A stretch of DNA of 64,000 nt, taken from assembly GCA_022843805.1 (NCBI GenBank), contig JALHMY010000006.1, positions 94,722-158,721 on the forward strand, given 5' to 3'. The DNA comes from Fuerstiella sp. (GTDB lineage Bacteria; Planctomycetota; Planctomycetia; Planctomycetales; Planctomycetaceae). Position numbers and translations under genes: made by a program. The notes under the pieces are model-generated. The model ran no database searches. It saw only the letters and a program-made list of their open reading frames with translations, and was not told the DNA's origin. Positions 35,552 to 44,437 of the stretch are shown piece by piece (the first letter of the stretch is position 1; each line of letters begins with the position of its first letter).

Positions 35552-36029
35552 AGTTCAGGTTTCCTGATTAAGGGCTCACTCGTCTGAATTCGTGTTCTGA
35601 ATCAAACGCTGCTTTTGAGGTTTGTTACAGAACATTGGAAAACGTATTGTGAGAAGTGGTCCCTCAAATGTCACTCCAGCAGCGATTTCCCGTGGGCGTT
35701 GAGAGAGAAGAGTGATCGAGTGTCAACCGGCGAACTTTAATCCGGCTGGCAGTTTCTCACCGATTTGATCTGCATTCATGTGCCGCATAGTTGCAGTATT
35801 CTCAGCTGCCATACTGTGACAGGCAAAATTTGCCGAATAAAGACTCGACGAATTCGAGTCATCCCCGAGTCTGTTGTTTTGATGGTGGTAGAGCGACACC
35901 GGGAGGGCAGGAAATCAATACGATACCCGTTGACGAGGATGTTCTGCAGAAAGTTTGCTGCAGAAGTTCTGCACCGGCCTTCCAGGAATCCTCGGATATC
36001 CTGCCGACGATCAAACGGGGTCAATAGTC
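35552..36029. other. divergent intergenic region with two dyads
   Basis: About 480 bases separate the minus-strand oxidoreductase from the plus-strand lipoprotein gene. Apart from the two inverted repeats listed separately (35822-35834 and 35842-35860) nothing was recognised. A short open frame ending at 36079 has no protein features. Confidence 0.45.
35822..35860. promoter_or_regulatory. pair of adjacent perfect inverted repeats
   Basis: Dyad 1 (35822-35834) has arms GGCAAA / TTTGCC around one base. Dyad 2 (35842-35860) has arms GACTCGA / TCGAGTC around five bases. They are 7 bases apart in the divergent intergenic region, 170-270 bases from either start codon. The spacing suits operator sites for dimeric regulators; no T tract follows, so they are not terminators. 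Confidence 0.45.
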
Positions 36030-36917
36030 GTGCGAGCGTTCAATTCTTTACAACTCTTTCTGGCTCTGATCTGCCTTAATGCAGCAGGGTGTGGAACGGC
36101 TGTGCAAAAGAACGGAACCGAACAGCTGCTCCTTTCAGATTCTGTCGACCGAGCTGTGGATCAGCTGGATCTTTCACCGTTTGCAGGTCGCAAGGTGTAC
36201 CTCGACATTGAATACATGAAGCCTGTGAAAGGAAACATGTTTATCAATGCGGAATACATTAACAGTGCACTGCGACAGAAAATGACGACGTCCGGCTGCC
36301 TGATTCAGACGGACAAGGCACAGGCTGATTATATTCTGGAGCCGCGGGTTGGTGCTCTGGCCTCAGATACAATGGAGGTGACTTATGGAGTTCCCTCGAG
36401 CGGCGGCGTCGGTCAGGCCGCTTCAGCGCTGGCCGGAGCTCCGGGATTTTCGCTGCCCGAGATCTCTTTTGGAAAACGCAATTCCAACATGGCGGTTTCC
36501 AAAGTTGTCATCTACGGATACCATCGTGAAACAGGGATGCCCGTGTGGCAGTCCGGAAACGCGGTCGCGAAAAGCGATTCTCAGGACAGCTGGTTCATGG
36601 GGGTTGGTCCTCTGACGCGAGGAAGCATTCACGATGGTTATCGATTCGCCGGAGGTCGCCTGCCAGTGCCCTTCTCATCAAGGAAGAACATTCGCGAACC
36701 GAGATCTCTGACTGTTGCCGACAGCCACCAGTTTGTGCATCCGGCAGTACTGGAGAAACAGCTGGCAGATGCCAAAGAGTCGCCCCCACCAGCCGGCACC
36801 AGTGTGCAGCCGGCATCGCACGAGAATCCGCCGGCTGCTGCTGCCACTGCTGCCCCGGCCACTGTTGCCCCGGCGACTGCTGCCCCGGCGACTGCTGCCC
36901 CGGCCACCCCGCAATGA
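36030..36917 (+). CDS. DUF6655-like putative lipoprotein with Ala/Pro-rich tail
   Basis: A 295-residue exported protein. With GTG 36030 the N-terminus is a lipoprotein signal (MRAFNSLQLFLALICLNAAG followed by Cys) with a lipobox-like NAAGC. The frame opens upstream (35955), but that part would mask the signal. The core contains the paired segments YINSALRQKMTTSGC and ADYILEPRVGALASDTMEVTY. The phrase GYHRETGMPVWQSG also recurs in planctomycete outer-membrane proteins that I assign to DUF6655 with moderate confidence. The last ~25 residues are AAP/PAT repeats encoded by 15-bp DNA repeats. The stop overlaps the methyltransferase start (ATGA, 36914-36917). Confidence 0.7.
   Translation: MRAFNSLQLFLALICLNAAGCGTAVQKNGTEQLLLSDSVDRAVDQLDLSPFAGRKVYLDIEYMKPVKGNMFINAEYINSALRQKMTTSGCLIQTDKAQADYILEPRVGALASDTMEVTYGVPSSGGVGQAASALAGAPGFSLPEISFGKRNSNMAVSKVVIYGYHRETGMPVWQSGNAVAKSDSQDSWFMGVGPLTRGSIHDGYRFAGGRLPVPFSSRKNIREPRSLTVADSHQFVHPAVLEKQLADAKESPPPAGTSVQPASHENPPAAAATAAPATVAPATAAPATAAPATPQ
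36846..36905 (+). repeat. 15-bp tandem repeat encoding the Ala/Pro/Thr tail
   Basis: Four tandem 15-base units, ACTG(C/T)TGCCCCGGC(C/G), at 36846-36860, 36861-36875, 36876-36890 and 36891-36905 encode repeated T-A/V-A-P-A. The in-frame period means copy-number change would lengthen or shorten the tail without a frameshift. Confidence 0.9.
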
Positions 36918-37588
36918 CCCCACCGCTGCCGAAATCCGGTGTGTGTCCGCTTTGCGAATATTCGTTTTGTTCTGAACTTTGTAAAGATTCGGCACGAGCA
37001 TACTTCAAATGTCCCGAATGCTTCCTGATCTTTGTGCCGTCTCACTGCTTCCTCTCGGCGAAAGACGAGCTCCTGCTCTATCAGCAGCATCAGAACCATG
37101 TCGCAGATCCTGAATATCGTAAGTTTCTGAACCGTGTTTTTGTTCCGCTGGCAGAAAGGCTGAGCCCTCACAGTTCCGGTCTGGATTTTGGGTGCGGTCC
37201 CGGGCCCGCTCTGGCAGCCATGTTTTCTGAAGCCGGCCATCAAATGAAATTGTTTGATCTCTTTTTTGCCAGAGAGATGTCAGTATTTCACGATACGTAC
37301 GATTTTATTGTGTCGACTGAGGTGTTCGAACATCTGCACGAACCATGGACCGAATTGCAGCGACTCTGGAAATGCCTCAAACCAGGCGGCTGGCTTGGCG
37401 TGATGACGAAACGCTGTAAAGACGAATCCCGTTTCTGTCAGTGGTTTTATCGAATCGACCCCTCACATGTCATTTTCTTCAGCGATCAGACATTTCAATG
37501 GGTGGCCCGGCTGCTGGATGCAGATCTGTATATACTGAGCGACGATGTTGTCCTGATGCAAAAGAAGACGAAACCATCAGAAAGCTGA
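36914..37588 (+). CDS. class I SAM-dependent methyltransferase with zinc-binding N-terminus
   Basis: A 224-residue methyltransferase. The N-terminus has a cysteine array (CPLCEYSFCSELCKDS, then FKCPECFLIF) that should bind zinc. Motif I is GLDFGCGPGPALAAMF (SAM binding), followed by DFIVSTEVFEHLHEPW and WKCLKPGGWLGVMTKR. The substrate is unknown. The frame is open far upstream, but ATG 36914 overlaps the lipoprotein stop by four bases, so the two genes are translationally coupled. That is unexpected for a cytoplasmic methyltransferase and a lipoprotein. Confidence 0.82.
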   Translation: MTPPLPKSGVCPLCEYSFCSELCKDSARAYFKCPECFLIFVPSHCFLSAKDELLLYQQHQNHVADPEYRKFLNRVFVPLAERLSPHSSGLDFGCGPGPALAAMFSEAGHQMKLFDLFFAREMSVFHDTYDFIVSTEVFEHLHEPWTELQRLWKCLKPGGWLGVMTKRCKDESRFCQWFYRIDPSHVIFFSDQTFQWVARLLDADLYILSDDVVLMQKKTKPSES

Positions 37589-37761
37589 GTTGCGCGGAGT
37601 TGGCCTGACAGGTAGCCGTTTACTGATCTGCAGGCACGCAGCACTTTTCGCGTCCATTGTTTTTGCGAATCGCTTACTCCCGGTATCATAGCGAGAGGTC
37701 GGTCGGCAATTTCCGATTTCTTCTACGCTTCAGATTCTTTCTTCCGGGGGCACAATCACTC

Positions 37762-38712
37762 ATGTTTCCATCCCAATGTACTGGTGCTGCACTCTTTTTC
37801 GCTGCTTCGATGCCTGTTCTTCGCCCATTGCAGTATTCGTTCGCACTTCTGGTGGCGGGACTGCTGACTCCACATATTGCAACAGGTCAGGAATGGAAGA
37901 GTGGTGTTGAATGGCAGGAGCCGCCTGTCGTTACTCCTGGCGCCACAAACGACCAGGCTCCGTCCGACGCCATTGTACTGTTTGACGGGAAGAGTCTTGA
38001 TGCGTGGCAGGGCGGAGAAAAATGGCTGATCGAGGATGGAACAGCGATTCCTCGTGAAAGTCAGATCATCACCAAACAAAACTTTGGCGATATTCAACTG
38101 CATCTGGAATGGTCGGCGCCCACAGAAATTCGTGGTGAAGGGCAGGGGCGTGGCAACAGCGGCGTTTACCTTATGGGCCTCTACGAAGTGCAGGTACTTG
38201 ACTCTTTTCAGAACACGACTTATTTCGACGGTCAGGCCGCGTCCATCTACAAGCAGACACCGCCAATGGTTAATGCGATGCGCAAGCCCGGCGAATGGAA
38301 CACTTATGACATCTTCTTCACTGCTCCAAAATTCCGAGGTAACGGGGATGTGGAGAAACCCGGATATGTCACCGTCATGCACAATGGTGTTCTGGCACTC
38401 AATCACTTTGAGCTGATGGGACCAACCTCATTCGTTGCAGCCCCGCACTACGTTGCACATGCTGAGACCGGGCCAATTGCACTGCAATTCCATGGTGACC
38501 CGGTCCGGTTTCGAAATATCTGGGTGCGGGAGCTGAAGCCTGCTGTGGGTGTTCGGGTTCGAGCACCTTTCAATCTGGAAGCGAAACCGCCAGCGAAGCC
38601 TGCTGCTGAGGAGAAGCCTGCTGCTGACGCGAAATCTGCTACTGATGCGAAGCCAGGTGCTGACCGGGAATCTGCAGCAGACAAGTCTTCCAATGAGGTT
38701 CCGAAGTCCTGA
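37762..38712 (+). CDS. secreted DUF1080 (3-keto-disaccharide hydrolase) domain protein
   Basis: A 316-residue exported protein with a single DUF1080 beta-sandwich. The signal peptide ends near LLTPHIATGQ. The fold starts at IVLFDGKSLDAWQGGEKWLIEDG and includes FGDIQLHLEWSAP, GRGNSGVYLMGLYEVQVLDSFQ and GPIALQFHGDPVRFRNIWVREL, all typical of DUF1080 (LamG-like). Recent literature links the family to 3-keto-disaccharide hydrolysis. The last ~40 residues are a low-complexity KPA/EEKPAADAK tail. ATG 37762 is preferred; ATG 37810 also leaves a usable signal. Confidence 0.88.
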   Translation: MFPSQCTGAALFFAASMPVLRPLQYSFALLVAGLLTPHIATGQEWKSGVEWQEPPVVTPGATNDQAPSDAIVLFDGKSLDAWQGGEKWLIEDGTAIPRESQIITKQNFGDIQLHLEWSAPTEIRGEGQGRGNSGVYLMGLYEVQVLDSFQNTTYFDGQAASIYKQTPPMVNAMRKPGEWNTYDIFFTAPKFRGNGDVEKPGYVTVMHNGVLALNHFELMGPTSFVAAPHYVAHAETGPIALQFHGDPVRFRNIWVRELKPAVGVRVRAPFNLEAKPPAKPAAEEKPAADAKSATDAKPGADRESAADKSSNEVPKS

Positions 38713-38736
38713 GGATCGCAGCGATTTTGGGGAACG

Positions 38737-39573
38737 TCAGGCCACAACGCTGGTTGTGCTGGGCCAGCCGTCAAGGCTGGCCGGGCACGCCAGCACATTT
38801 CTCAGGCCCTCGTCGGGAGTCAGAAGGTCAGCAAGCGAGTTTACAACAACATCCGGACGGAATGCGTAGTCGTTAAGGTCCTCGCGGCGAGTTGAACCGG
38901 AGAGAACAAGTATGGTGCGATATCCCATTTGTACTCCACCGAGGATATCGGTTTCCATCGTGTCGCCGATCATAATGGTATTTGCGGCCTCGAGTCCGAG
39001 TTCTTTTCGAGCTGCTCGCATCATGACCGGACTGGGTTTTCCCACACTGAAAGCTTTCACTCCCGTGGCCTTTTCAAGGAGTGCAACAACCGCTCCGCAG
39101 CCTGGCCTCGTGCCGTTCTGAGTCGGGCAGTTGGGGTCAAGGTTTGTTGCAATCAGTTTTGCTCCCCCAAGTATCAGCTGAACGGCTCGTTCAACAAGTT
39201 CAAACGACAGTGTGCGGCCCTCACCGACAACAACGTAGTCAGGGTTTGAGTCGACGATTGAATATCCGTTGTGGTGGAGTGCCTGCAGCAGTCCGCTTTC
39301 ACCGATGACAAACGCAGTCCCGCCCGGCAACTGTCGGGCAAGAAATCGGGCTGTGGCCATGGCACACGTGAAGACATGCTTCTCTTCAATGGGGATTCCC
39401 ATGCGGCACAGTTTTGTTGCGACGTCACGTCTCGTTCGCTGACTGTTGTTCGTCAGAAACAAAAACGGAATATCACGTTCCAGCAGCTCAACGATAAACT
39501 GTCGAGCACCCGGGATCAGTTCTGATCCGCGGTAAATGACGCCATCCATGTCAATCAGGAATCCATTTGTCAC
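38737..39573 (-). CDS. HAD-superfamily IIA phosphatase (NagD-like)
   Basis: A 278-residue HAD hydrolase. Motif I is FLIDMDGVIYRGSELIPGA with the nucleophile Asp. FLTNNSQRTRRDVATKL is motif II; GKPSPVMMRAARKELG supplies the Lys of motif III; and IMIGDTMETDILGGVQMG is motif IV. The IIA cap lies between residues ~80 and 190, as in NagD/4-nitrophenylphosphatase relatives. The substrate is probably a small phosphorylated metabolite. The start is GTG (complement of CAC at 39571-39573). It is convergent with the DUF1080 gene, only 24 bases away. Confidence 0.9.
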   Translation of the reverse strand: MTNGFLIDMDGVIYRGSELIPGARQFIVELLERDIPFLFLTNNSQRTRRDVATKLCRMGIPIEEKHVFTCAMATARFLARQLPGGTAFVIGESGLLQALHHNGYSIVDSNPDYVVVGEGRTLSFELVERAVQLILGGAKLIATNLDPNCPTQNGTRPGCGAVVALLEKATGVKAFSVGKPSPVMMRAARKELGLEAANTIMIGDTMETDILGGVQMGYRTILVLSGSTRREDLNDYAFRPDVVVNSLADLLTPDEGLRNVLACPASLDGWPSTTSVVA

Positions 39574-40033
39574 AGCACGATCCTTGTTGAGCCAGTCTTC
39601 TAAAAATCGTCACACCGGTCCGGGTCCGGGTATTACCCCGGGGGCCGGACATCACATAATCACGGCAATTCAGCGTATCGTGGCAAACGGAATCATCACA
39701 TTTGCAACGCTGACCGCATCGCCAGTCGCAACTTGCATGCCGTATAAGGAGTGGAAGAATTTCTTTTCCCCGATTCAGAAAACCATGCCGGATAACACGG
39801 TGTACACGATGAAACCCAGGCAATTTGTAAGTGCGTCGCTGCCCTCGGTTTGGGCATCGACCCTGGCATATCCTACTCACTCGTACAATTCTGCGAGACA
39901 ATGGTTCCCTGTGAACGACAGTGCAGGAAACACAGGCTGTATTCCGGACCAGCATTGATGCTCAGTGAACTGGCAGCGGAGGCCGCGGTTTGCCTGCAAA
40001 TACGAATACGCCCCTTTGAAGTACCGGCTGGAC
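39574..40033. other. intergenic region upstream of the HAD gene
   Basis: About 460 bases between the HAD gene start and the 3' end of the WD40 kinase (both minus). It must hold the HAD promoter. A GC-rich imperfect hairpin (CCGGG / CCCGG around 39629-39645) lacks a T tract. The open frames here have no family features. Confidence 0.4.
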
Positions 40034-43000
40034 TCAAAGCTCGGTTCGCTGTCGACGAGTTTTCCAGGCTGTACCACTGAGCGTTTCGCGGCCGCCGGAA
40101 TGATCCAGTGTCATGCCAACTTCCGCCTGAATCCACTCCGGCAACGTGCCCGAACGCACGGAAACTGGTTGCGGAAGAGTCCAGATCAGACCCTTGCCGT
40201 CCCAGTCTCCCAGGACGGCCTTTGTGCCATCGGGAGAGGCGTCGGCGCACATGACTGCATCTCCGGTGCTGCAGGGTGGCCCAATGCGGCGCATGAGTCG
40301 GTGATCCCAAAGTTGTGCGCCTGTACGACCTCCTGTCAGTACCATTTCGTCTGAGACAAATGTTACCGTAAACACTTCGTTTTCATGCATCAGAGTGGAA
40401 ACATGCGTTCCTGTTTCGGCATTCCAGATTTTCACACTGTGATCATCACTGGCCGTTGCCGCCCATCGTCCGTCCGGGCTGAATGCGCCGCAGCGAATTC
40501 TGTTCTGATGCGGAAGATCGGCAATCCGCTCACCGTCTTTGGACCAGAGTCTGGCGATTCCGTCTTCACCGCAGGTCAGCAGCCTTTTCGCATTCGGTGA
40601 AATGGCTGTTGCGACGCTCACGCTGGCATCGTCAGGGTTATGCAACAGTCGCTCTCCGCCGAGTTTCAGGGATTCCACGTTCCAGATTTGAGCGCTGCCG
40701 CCTCCGCCTGCCAGCAGGCTGCCCGAGATTCTGCACAGGCTCAGTCCCGAGATTTCCGGTGGATAATGTACAGCGGGCAGAATTTCGACTCCGTTTTTCA
40801 GATTCCATCGGCGAATCATGTTGTCACTGTGGCCTGTTATCAGAATCGGCTGGTCTTCAAAGAAGTCTACTCCGACAACAGCGGACGAGCACTCAATTGC
40901 AGACGCTGCGGATGTTCCATCGGCGATTTTCCAGAAGCAGATTCGTCCGTCTTCTCCGGCTGTGGCGGCCAGCGTTCCGGAGGAGTCAATAACGGCCGCG
41001 CGTACTCGGAACTCGTGATTTGCAGCAGTTGGCCGCCGCTCGGAATCGTCATGAGTGAAGGGGTTTGTCGAATAGCCGCCCGCTCTCCTCCACATTCGCA
41101 CAAAACCATCCTCGCAGGCCGTAAGAAAGCTTCTTCCTTCAGGATCGGCAAACGCGACAGCAGTTACCGGAGCGGGATGTGGCAAATGTGGAGTGATGGG
41201 ACGCATCGTGCTGTGCCTGGAAAGCACGACGCTGCCATTCTTCTGGCGGATCCAGTGAGACCGCAGCTGCTGAAGATCCCAAACCATAGCGCGATGAGAT
41301 TCGCTGGCAGCTGAAACCGCAAAACGTCCGTCCGGGGAAATCGCAATCCCTGTGACACTACCGTCCGCAAAATCTGTGCCGGCAAACGGCCTGCCGCTTT
41401 GAAGATCCCAGAAAGTAGTCTCCCAGTCAGCGTCGCCGATCAGCAGGGTGTTTCCATCAGCGCCAAAGGCAGCGGATAGGACAGGGCGATTAATTTCCTG
41501 CTGCAATTCGGGACCGTTGAGGCTGTTGTGGTTAAGGGTATACAGACAAAATCGTCCTGATGCCTCATTTCCACCTCCAAGAACACAGCGATCTCCATCA
41601 GCACTGATACAGATCGCTCGTACCGGACCGTCAAACGGAAAGACGTTCAGTTTCTGTCCGGTAACGACATCCCACATGCAGGCCGAGTTATCCGGGCCAC
41701 CTGTCAGCAAAACCCGACTATCAGGACTGATTGCTATCGCGCATACTTCACCCTGATGTGCGACGATTTCCCGTGTCAGCTGACCCGTTGTGACATCCCA
41801 CCATGTGACACGGCCGTCTGCACCGCCGACAACCACAGTTGCTCCATCCGGCGTGATTCCGATTGAACAAATCTCAGTTCCGACCGATCCCATCTGCTGC
41901 GCGGAGTCCGAGTCATACTGGAACCTGCGGATAATGCCATCCGCACAGCCCGTCACAAAAAAACGCTGACTGGGATCTGTCGCCAGTGTCAGCACTCGAT
42001 CCGGATGCGCAAAAATCGCCTGCAGAGTATCGCACTGCTGGTACCACGCGGCCACTTCCATTGAAAGGGCATGTCGGACGTCCGGTGCTGACATGGGTGC
42101 GGATTCCAGAGCGTTTGCAAGGACCAGCAGGCCACGGCCAGTTTCGCCGTTCTCGCAAAGCTGACGTCCATAATCCCATGACGAAAGAGTCTGTTCAATC
42201 AGGGTATTCCGTTCAGCGGTCAATGCGCGGACCAGTCCAATTGATGTGCCCAGCAGTCCGGCCAGAATGGAGACAACGATCACCATTGATGCCAGTACAG
42301 CGCCGCGATTCCTGAGCGCAAATTTTCGCAGCTGATACGCCATGCCGGGAGGTCCTGCAACAACGGGTTTCTGATGCAGGAAATGTTCAATATCCAGTGC
42401 CAGGCTGTTGGGCGTTTCATAACGGCGATTCCGATCCTTCTCAAGTGCCTTCATGACAATCCAGTCGAGTTCGCCGCGCAGCAGCCGGCTGAGCCTTCGC
42501 GAATCGGTACTTCGTCGAGCTGCAATGTTGTTGCGTGCAATATGGCTGCTGATTCGTGCGTGCGGGTGTGGCGGATCGTCCTGGCGTATCCTTCTCAGCA
42601 GTTCATCCACATCTGCATCCTGAAGCTGATTCCGACCAAACGGTGTTTCGCCCGTCAGAAGTTCGTACAGCAGGACACCAAGTGAATACACGTCTGTTCT
42701 TGTGTCGATATCGACTGCATTGAAGGACGCCTGCTCAGGACTCATGTAACCGATGGTACCCACGATCTGTCCGAACCGTGTGCAGGACGGATGGTTCGTA
42801 AATTCCGGTCCCACAGCTTTTGCCAGACCAAAATCAATGATTCTCACGCTTGCGTGCTGTTCGATGTCCTTAATCAGAATGTTTGACGGCTTGAGATCAC
42901 GATGGATGACACCCTTGTGATGCGCATGCTGGACAGCATGACAGACAGAAACGATCAGCTTCAGCCGCTCGCTGACTGGCTGATCGTGCAGGTCACAATA

Positions 43001-43528
43001 CTGCGTGATCGGCATGCCCTCGACGAGTTCCATGACGAAATACGGCTGACCGTCCTCCGAGGTTCCGCCTTCGAAGACCCGGGCAATGTTGGGATGGTCC
43101 ATCAGAGCCAGTGCCTGACGTTCCGCGTTAAACCGGGCCAGCACCTCATCCGAATTCATACCCGGCCTGATCAGTTTCAGTGCCACCTGTCGCTGAACTG
43201 GCTCAGACTGCACGGCCAGATAGACGATGCCCATTCCCCCTTCGCCCAGCTTCCGAATCAGGCGATACCGGCCCACCGTAGAACCCACATCGATCGCAGT
43301 TCCTGTCATCCGGTTCGACAAACCTGGGGAAGGATCCGCTGCATCGGCCGTCTCGTCGGAGTTCGGTACCGTTCCATAATCGACAGCAATTCGGTTCAGC
43401 TCAGTCAGCAGCTCAGGATCCGCAGACAACTGGTGTTGTGTCAGAAACTCCGGTATCGAATACCTGTGATTCAGCTGTCGCTGTTGTTCAAACAGGTCGC
43501 ACAATCGATCGATTTCAGAAAGGTCCAT
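40034..43528 (-). CDS. membrane Ser/Thr protein kinase with C-terminal WD40 propeller(s)
   Basis: A 1164-residue sensor kinase. A ~85-residue N-terminal region precedes a full Hanks-type kinase domain: G-loop GEGGMG at 95-100, catalytic Lys118, HRDLKPSN at 209-216, DFGLA at 232-236, and APE-loop region MSPEQA. One TM helix (residues ~409-432) follows. The rest, about 700 residues, is WD40 repeats with recurrent WDVVTGQ, GH-type and SPDGRWAATAS motifs, sufficient for one or two propellers. The propeller would lie outside the cytoplasm if topology is standard, with the kinase inside. Catalytic residues are intact. No regulator overlaps it, so it looks like an orphan kinase. Confidence 0.92.
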   Translation of the reverse strand: MDLSEIDRLCDLFEQQRQLNHRYSIPEFLTQHQLSADPELLTELNRIAVDYGTVPNSDETADAADPSPGLSNRMTGTAIDVGSTVGRYRLIRKLGEGGMGIVYLAVQSEPVQRQVALKLIRPGMNSDEVLARFNAERQALALMDHPNIARVFEGGTSEDGQPYFVMELVEGMPITQYCDLHDQPVSERLKLIVSVCHAVQHAHHKGVIHRDLKPSNILIKDIEQHASVRIIDFGLAKAVGPEFTNHPSCTRFGQIVGTIGYMSPEQASFNAVDIDTRTDVYSLGVLLYELLTGETPFGRNQLQDADVDELLRRIRQDDPPHPHARISSHIARNNIAARRSTDSRRLSRLLRGELDWIVMKALEKDRNRRYETPNSLALDIEHFLHQKPVVAGPPGMAYQLRKFALRNRGAVLASMVIVVSILAGLLGTSIGLVRALTAERNTLIEQTLSSWDYGRQLCENGETGRGLLVLANALESAPMSAPDVRHALSMEVAAWYQQCDTLQAIFAHPDRVLTLATDPSQRFFVTGCADGIIRRFQYDSDSAQQMGSVGTEICSIGITPDGATVVVGGADGRVTWWDVTTGQLTREIVAHQGEVCAIAISPDSRVLLTGGPDNSACMWDVVTGQKLNVFPFDGPVRAICISADGDRCVLGGGNEASGRFCLYTLNHNSLNGPELQQEINRPVLSAAFGADGNTLLIGDADWETTFWDLQSGRPFAGTDFADGSVTGIAISPDGRFAVSAASESHRAMVWDLQQLRSHWIRQKNGSVVLSRHSTMRPITPHLPHPAPVTAVAFADPEGRSFLTACEDGFVRMWRRAGGYSTNPFTHDDSERRPTAANHEFRVRAAVIDSSGTLAATAGEDGRICFWKIADGTSAASAIECSSAVVGVDFFEDQPILITGHSDNMIRRWNLKNGVEILPAVHYPPEISGLSLCRISGSLLAGGGGSAQIWNVESLKLGGERLLHNPDDASVSVATAISPNAKRLLTCGEDGIARLWSKDGERIADLPHQNRIRCGAFSPDGRWAATASDDHSVKIWNAETGTHVSTLMHENEVFTVTFVSDEMVLTGGRTGAQLWDHRLMRRIGPPCSTGDAVMCADASPDGTKAVLGDWDGKGLIWTLPQPVSVRSGTLPEWIQAEVGMTLDHSGGRETLSGTAWKTRRQRTEL

Positions 43529-43814
43529 TCGCAGGATTTCACGAAAATCTGTGGATTAGCACTGCAGTTTGAAGATTGTTCAGCACACGAGCATCAGCAG
43601 ATGCTGGCGACGACCGGGAATTTTGCTGCATACCCCGGGCGGGATCAAGGCCATAAGGTTTAAACGGACTCTGCCCAGCCGAAAATCTCTTCGACTGGTC
43701 GAAATGCTGTCGGACGAATCGAAAAAGGCGAATCAAAGGCGAATTGCTGATCAGGTTTTTCGTTCAGATTTCTGACCAGGGTTTGGTATCAGGTTTTAAC
43801 ATCAGAGTTCAGTA
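43529..43814. other. intergenic region upstream of the WD40 kinase
   Basis: About 290 bases with no gene. The end toward 43801 holds a 13-bp tandem repeat, listed separately. No promoter consensus was found for the minus-strand kinase. Confidence 0.4.
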
Positions 43815-43826
43815 TCAGAGTTCAGT
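43801..43826. repeat. 13-bp perfect tandem duplication
   Basis: ATCAGAGTTCAGT occurs twice in tandem (43801-43813 and 43814-43826). The second copy overlaps the stop codon region of the small membrane protein gene (minus strand, stop at 43815-43817). It is probably a recent slippage duplication. Confidence 0.9.
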
Positions 43827-44237
43827 TTCCAGTCGGCGCCGCTCCATTCGACACGCATACCTTGCGACTCGAAAGGCGATTGCTGAACTCGCGATCACGA
43901 CGACCATATCGGCAGGCGTACGCAGTTGAGGCTGCCCTTTAAGCAGGCTTGAAGCGAGGGCAGCCAGCACGATCGAAATTGCGATCATCATTAAACATCC
44001 GACAATCAGCCCGTAGAAGATCAATTTTACCTGGCGGACCAGATCGGAATACATCTCGTCGTCAGGCGCTGCCTGCGAGGGTTCGTCATATGTCGGGGGA
44101 GGCTGATAGGGGTTATGCACAGAGCGATCGCATGCCAGATCATTGTCCGAAGACGACTTTTGCGAGTCAGTCGATGCCCCGGGTGGCGAGGAGTCAATGC
44201 CGTCAGTCGCGATCACCTGTTGTCTCCATAAGTTCAT
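43815..44237 (-). CDS. small membrane protein with NPYQPP motif
   Basis: A 140-residue hypothetical protein. The N-terminal ~60 residues are Ser/Pro-rich and include NPYQPPPTYDEPS, a motif common in planctomycete small membrane proteins. Two TM helices follow: VKLIFYGLIVGCLMMIAISIV and ADMVVVIASSAIAFRVARY. The tail is basic (CRMERRRLETEL). No catalytic motif is seen. ATG 44237 is favoured over the upstream-open frame (to 44402), whose extra residues look non-coding. Function unknown. Confidence 0.6.
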   Translation of the reverse strand: MNLWRQQVIATDGIDSSPPGASTDSQKSSSDNDLACDRSVHNPYQPPPTYDEPSQAAPDDEMYSDLVRQVKLIFYGLIVGCLMMIAISIVLAALASSLLKGQPQLRTPADMVVVIASSAIAFRVARYACRMERRRLETEL

Positions 44238-44437
44238 CTTAATGCCAATTTGATAACCCCAGGTCTGGATCCGGAGAAGCTTCCTCAGACTGTTCCACAT
44301 TCCGTCAACACAGCAAAAACCGCTGACAACTTCGGTTGCAAATAACTGCCCGCAATCCAAAACGGAAAATTTCTCCTTTCGGAGTTCCCAGCACCGGATC
44401 ACTGAGTGTGACGAATGCGCCCCCGCGCAACCCTTAC

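Noticed and set aside
36638..37243. Minus-strand frame (201 codons) over the lipoprotein tail and methyltransferase
   Set aside because: Antisense to two coupled genes; its GA/A repeats come only from the 15-bp tandem repeat.
38762..38782. Perfect 8-bp inverted repeat GGCCAGCC / GGCTGGCC at the end of the HAD gene
   Set aside because: It lies inside the coding region and no T tract follows on either strand, so a terminator is not supported.
39629..39645. GC-rich hairpin upstream of the HAD gene
   Set aside because: Short 5-bp stem in a low-complexity CCGGG stretch, no T tract.
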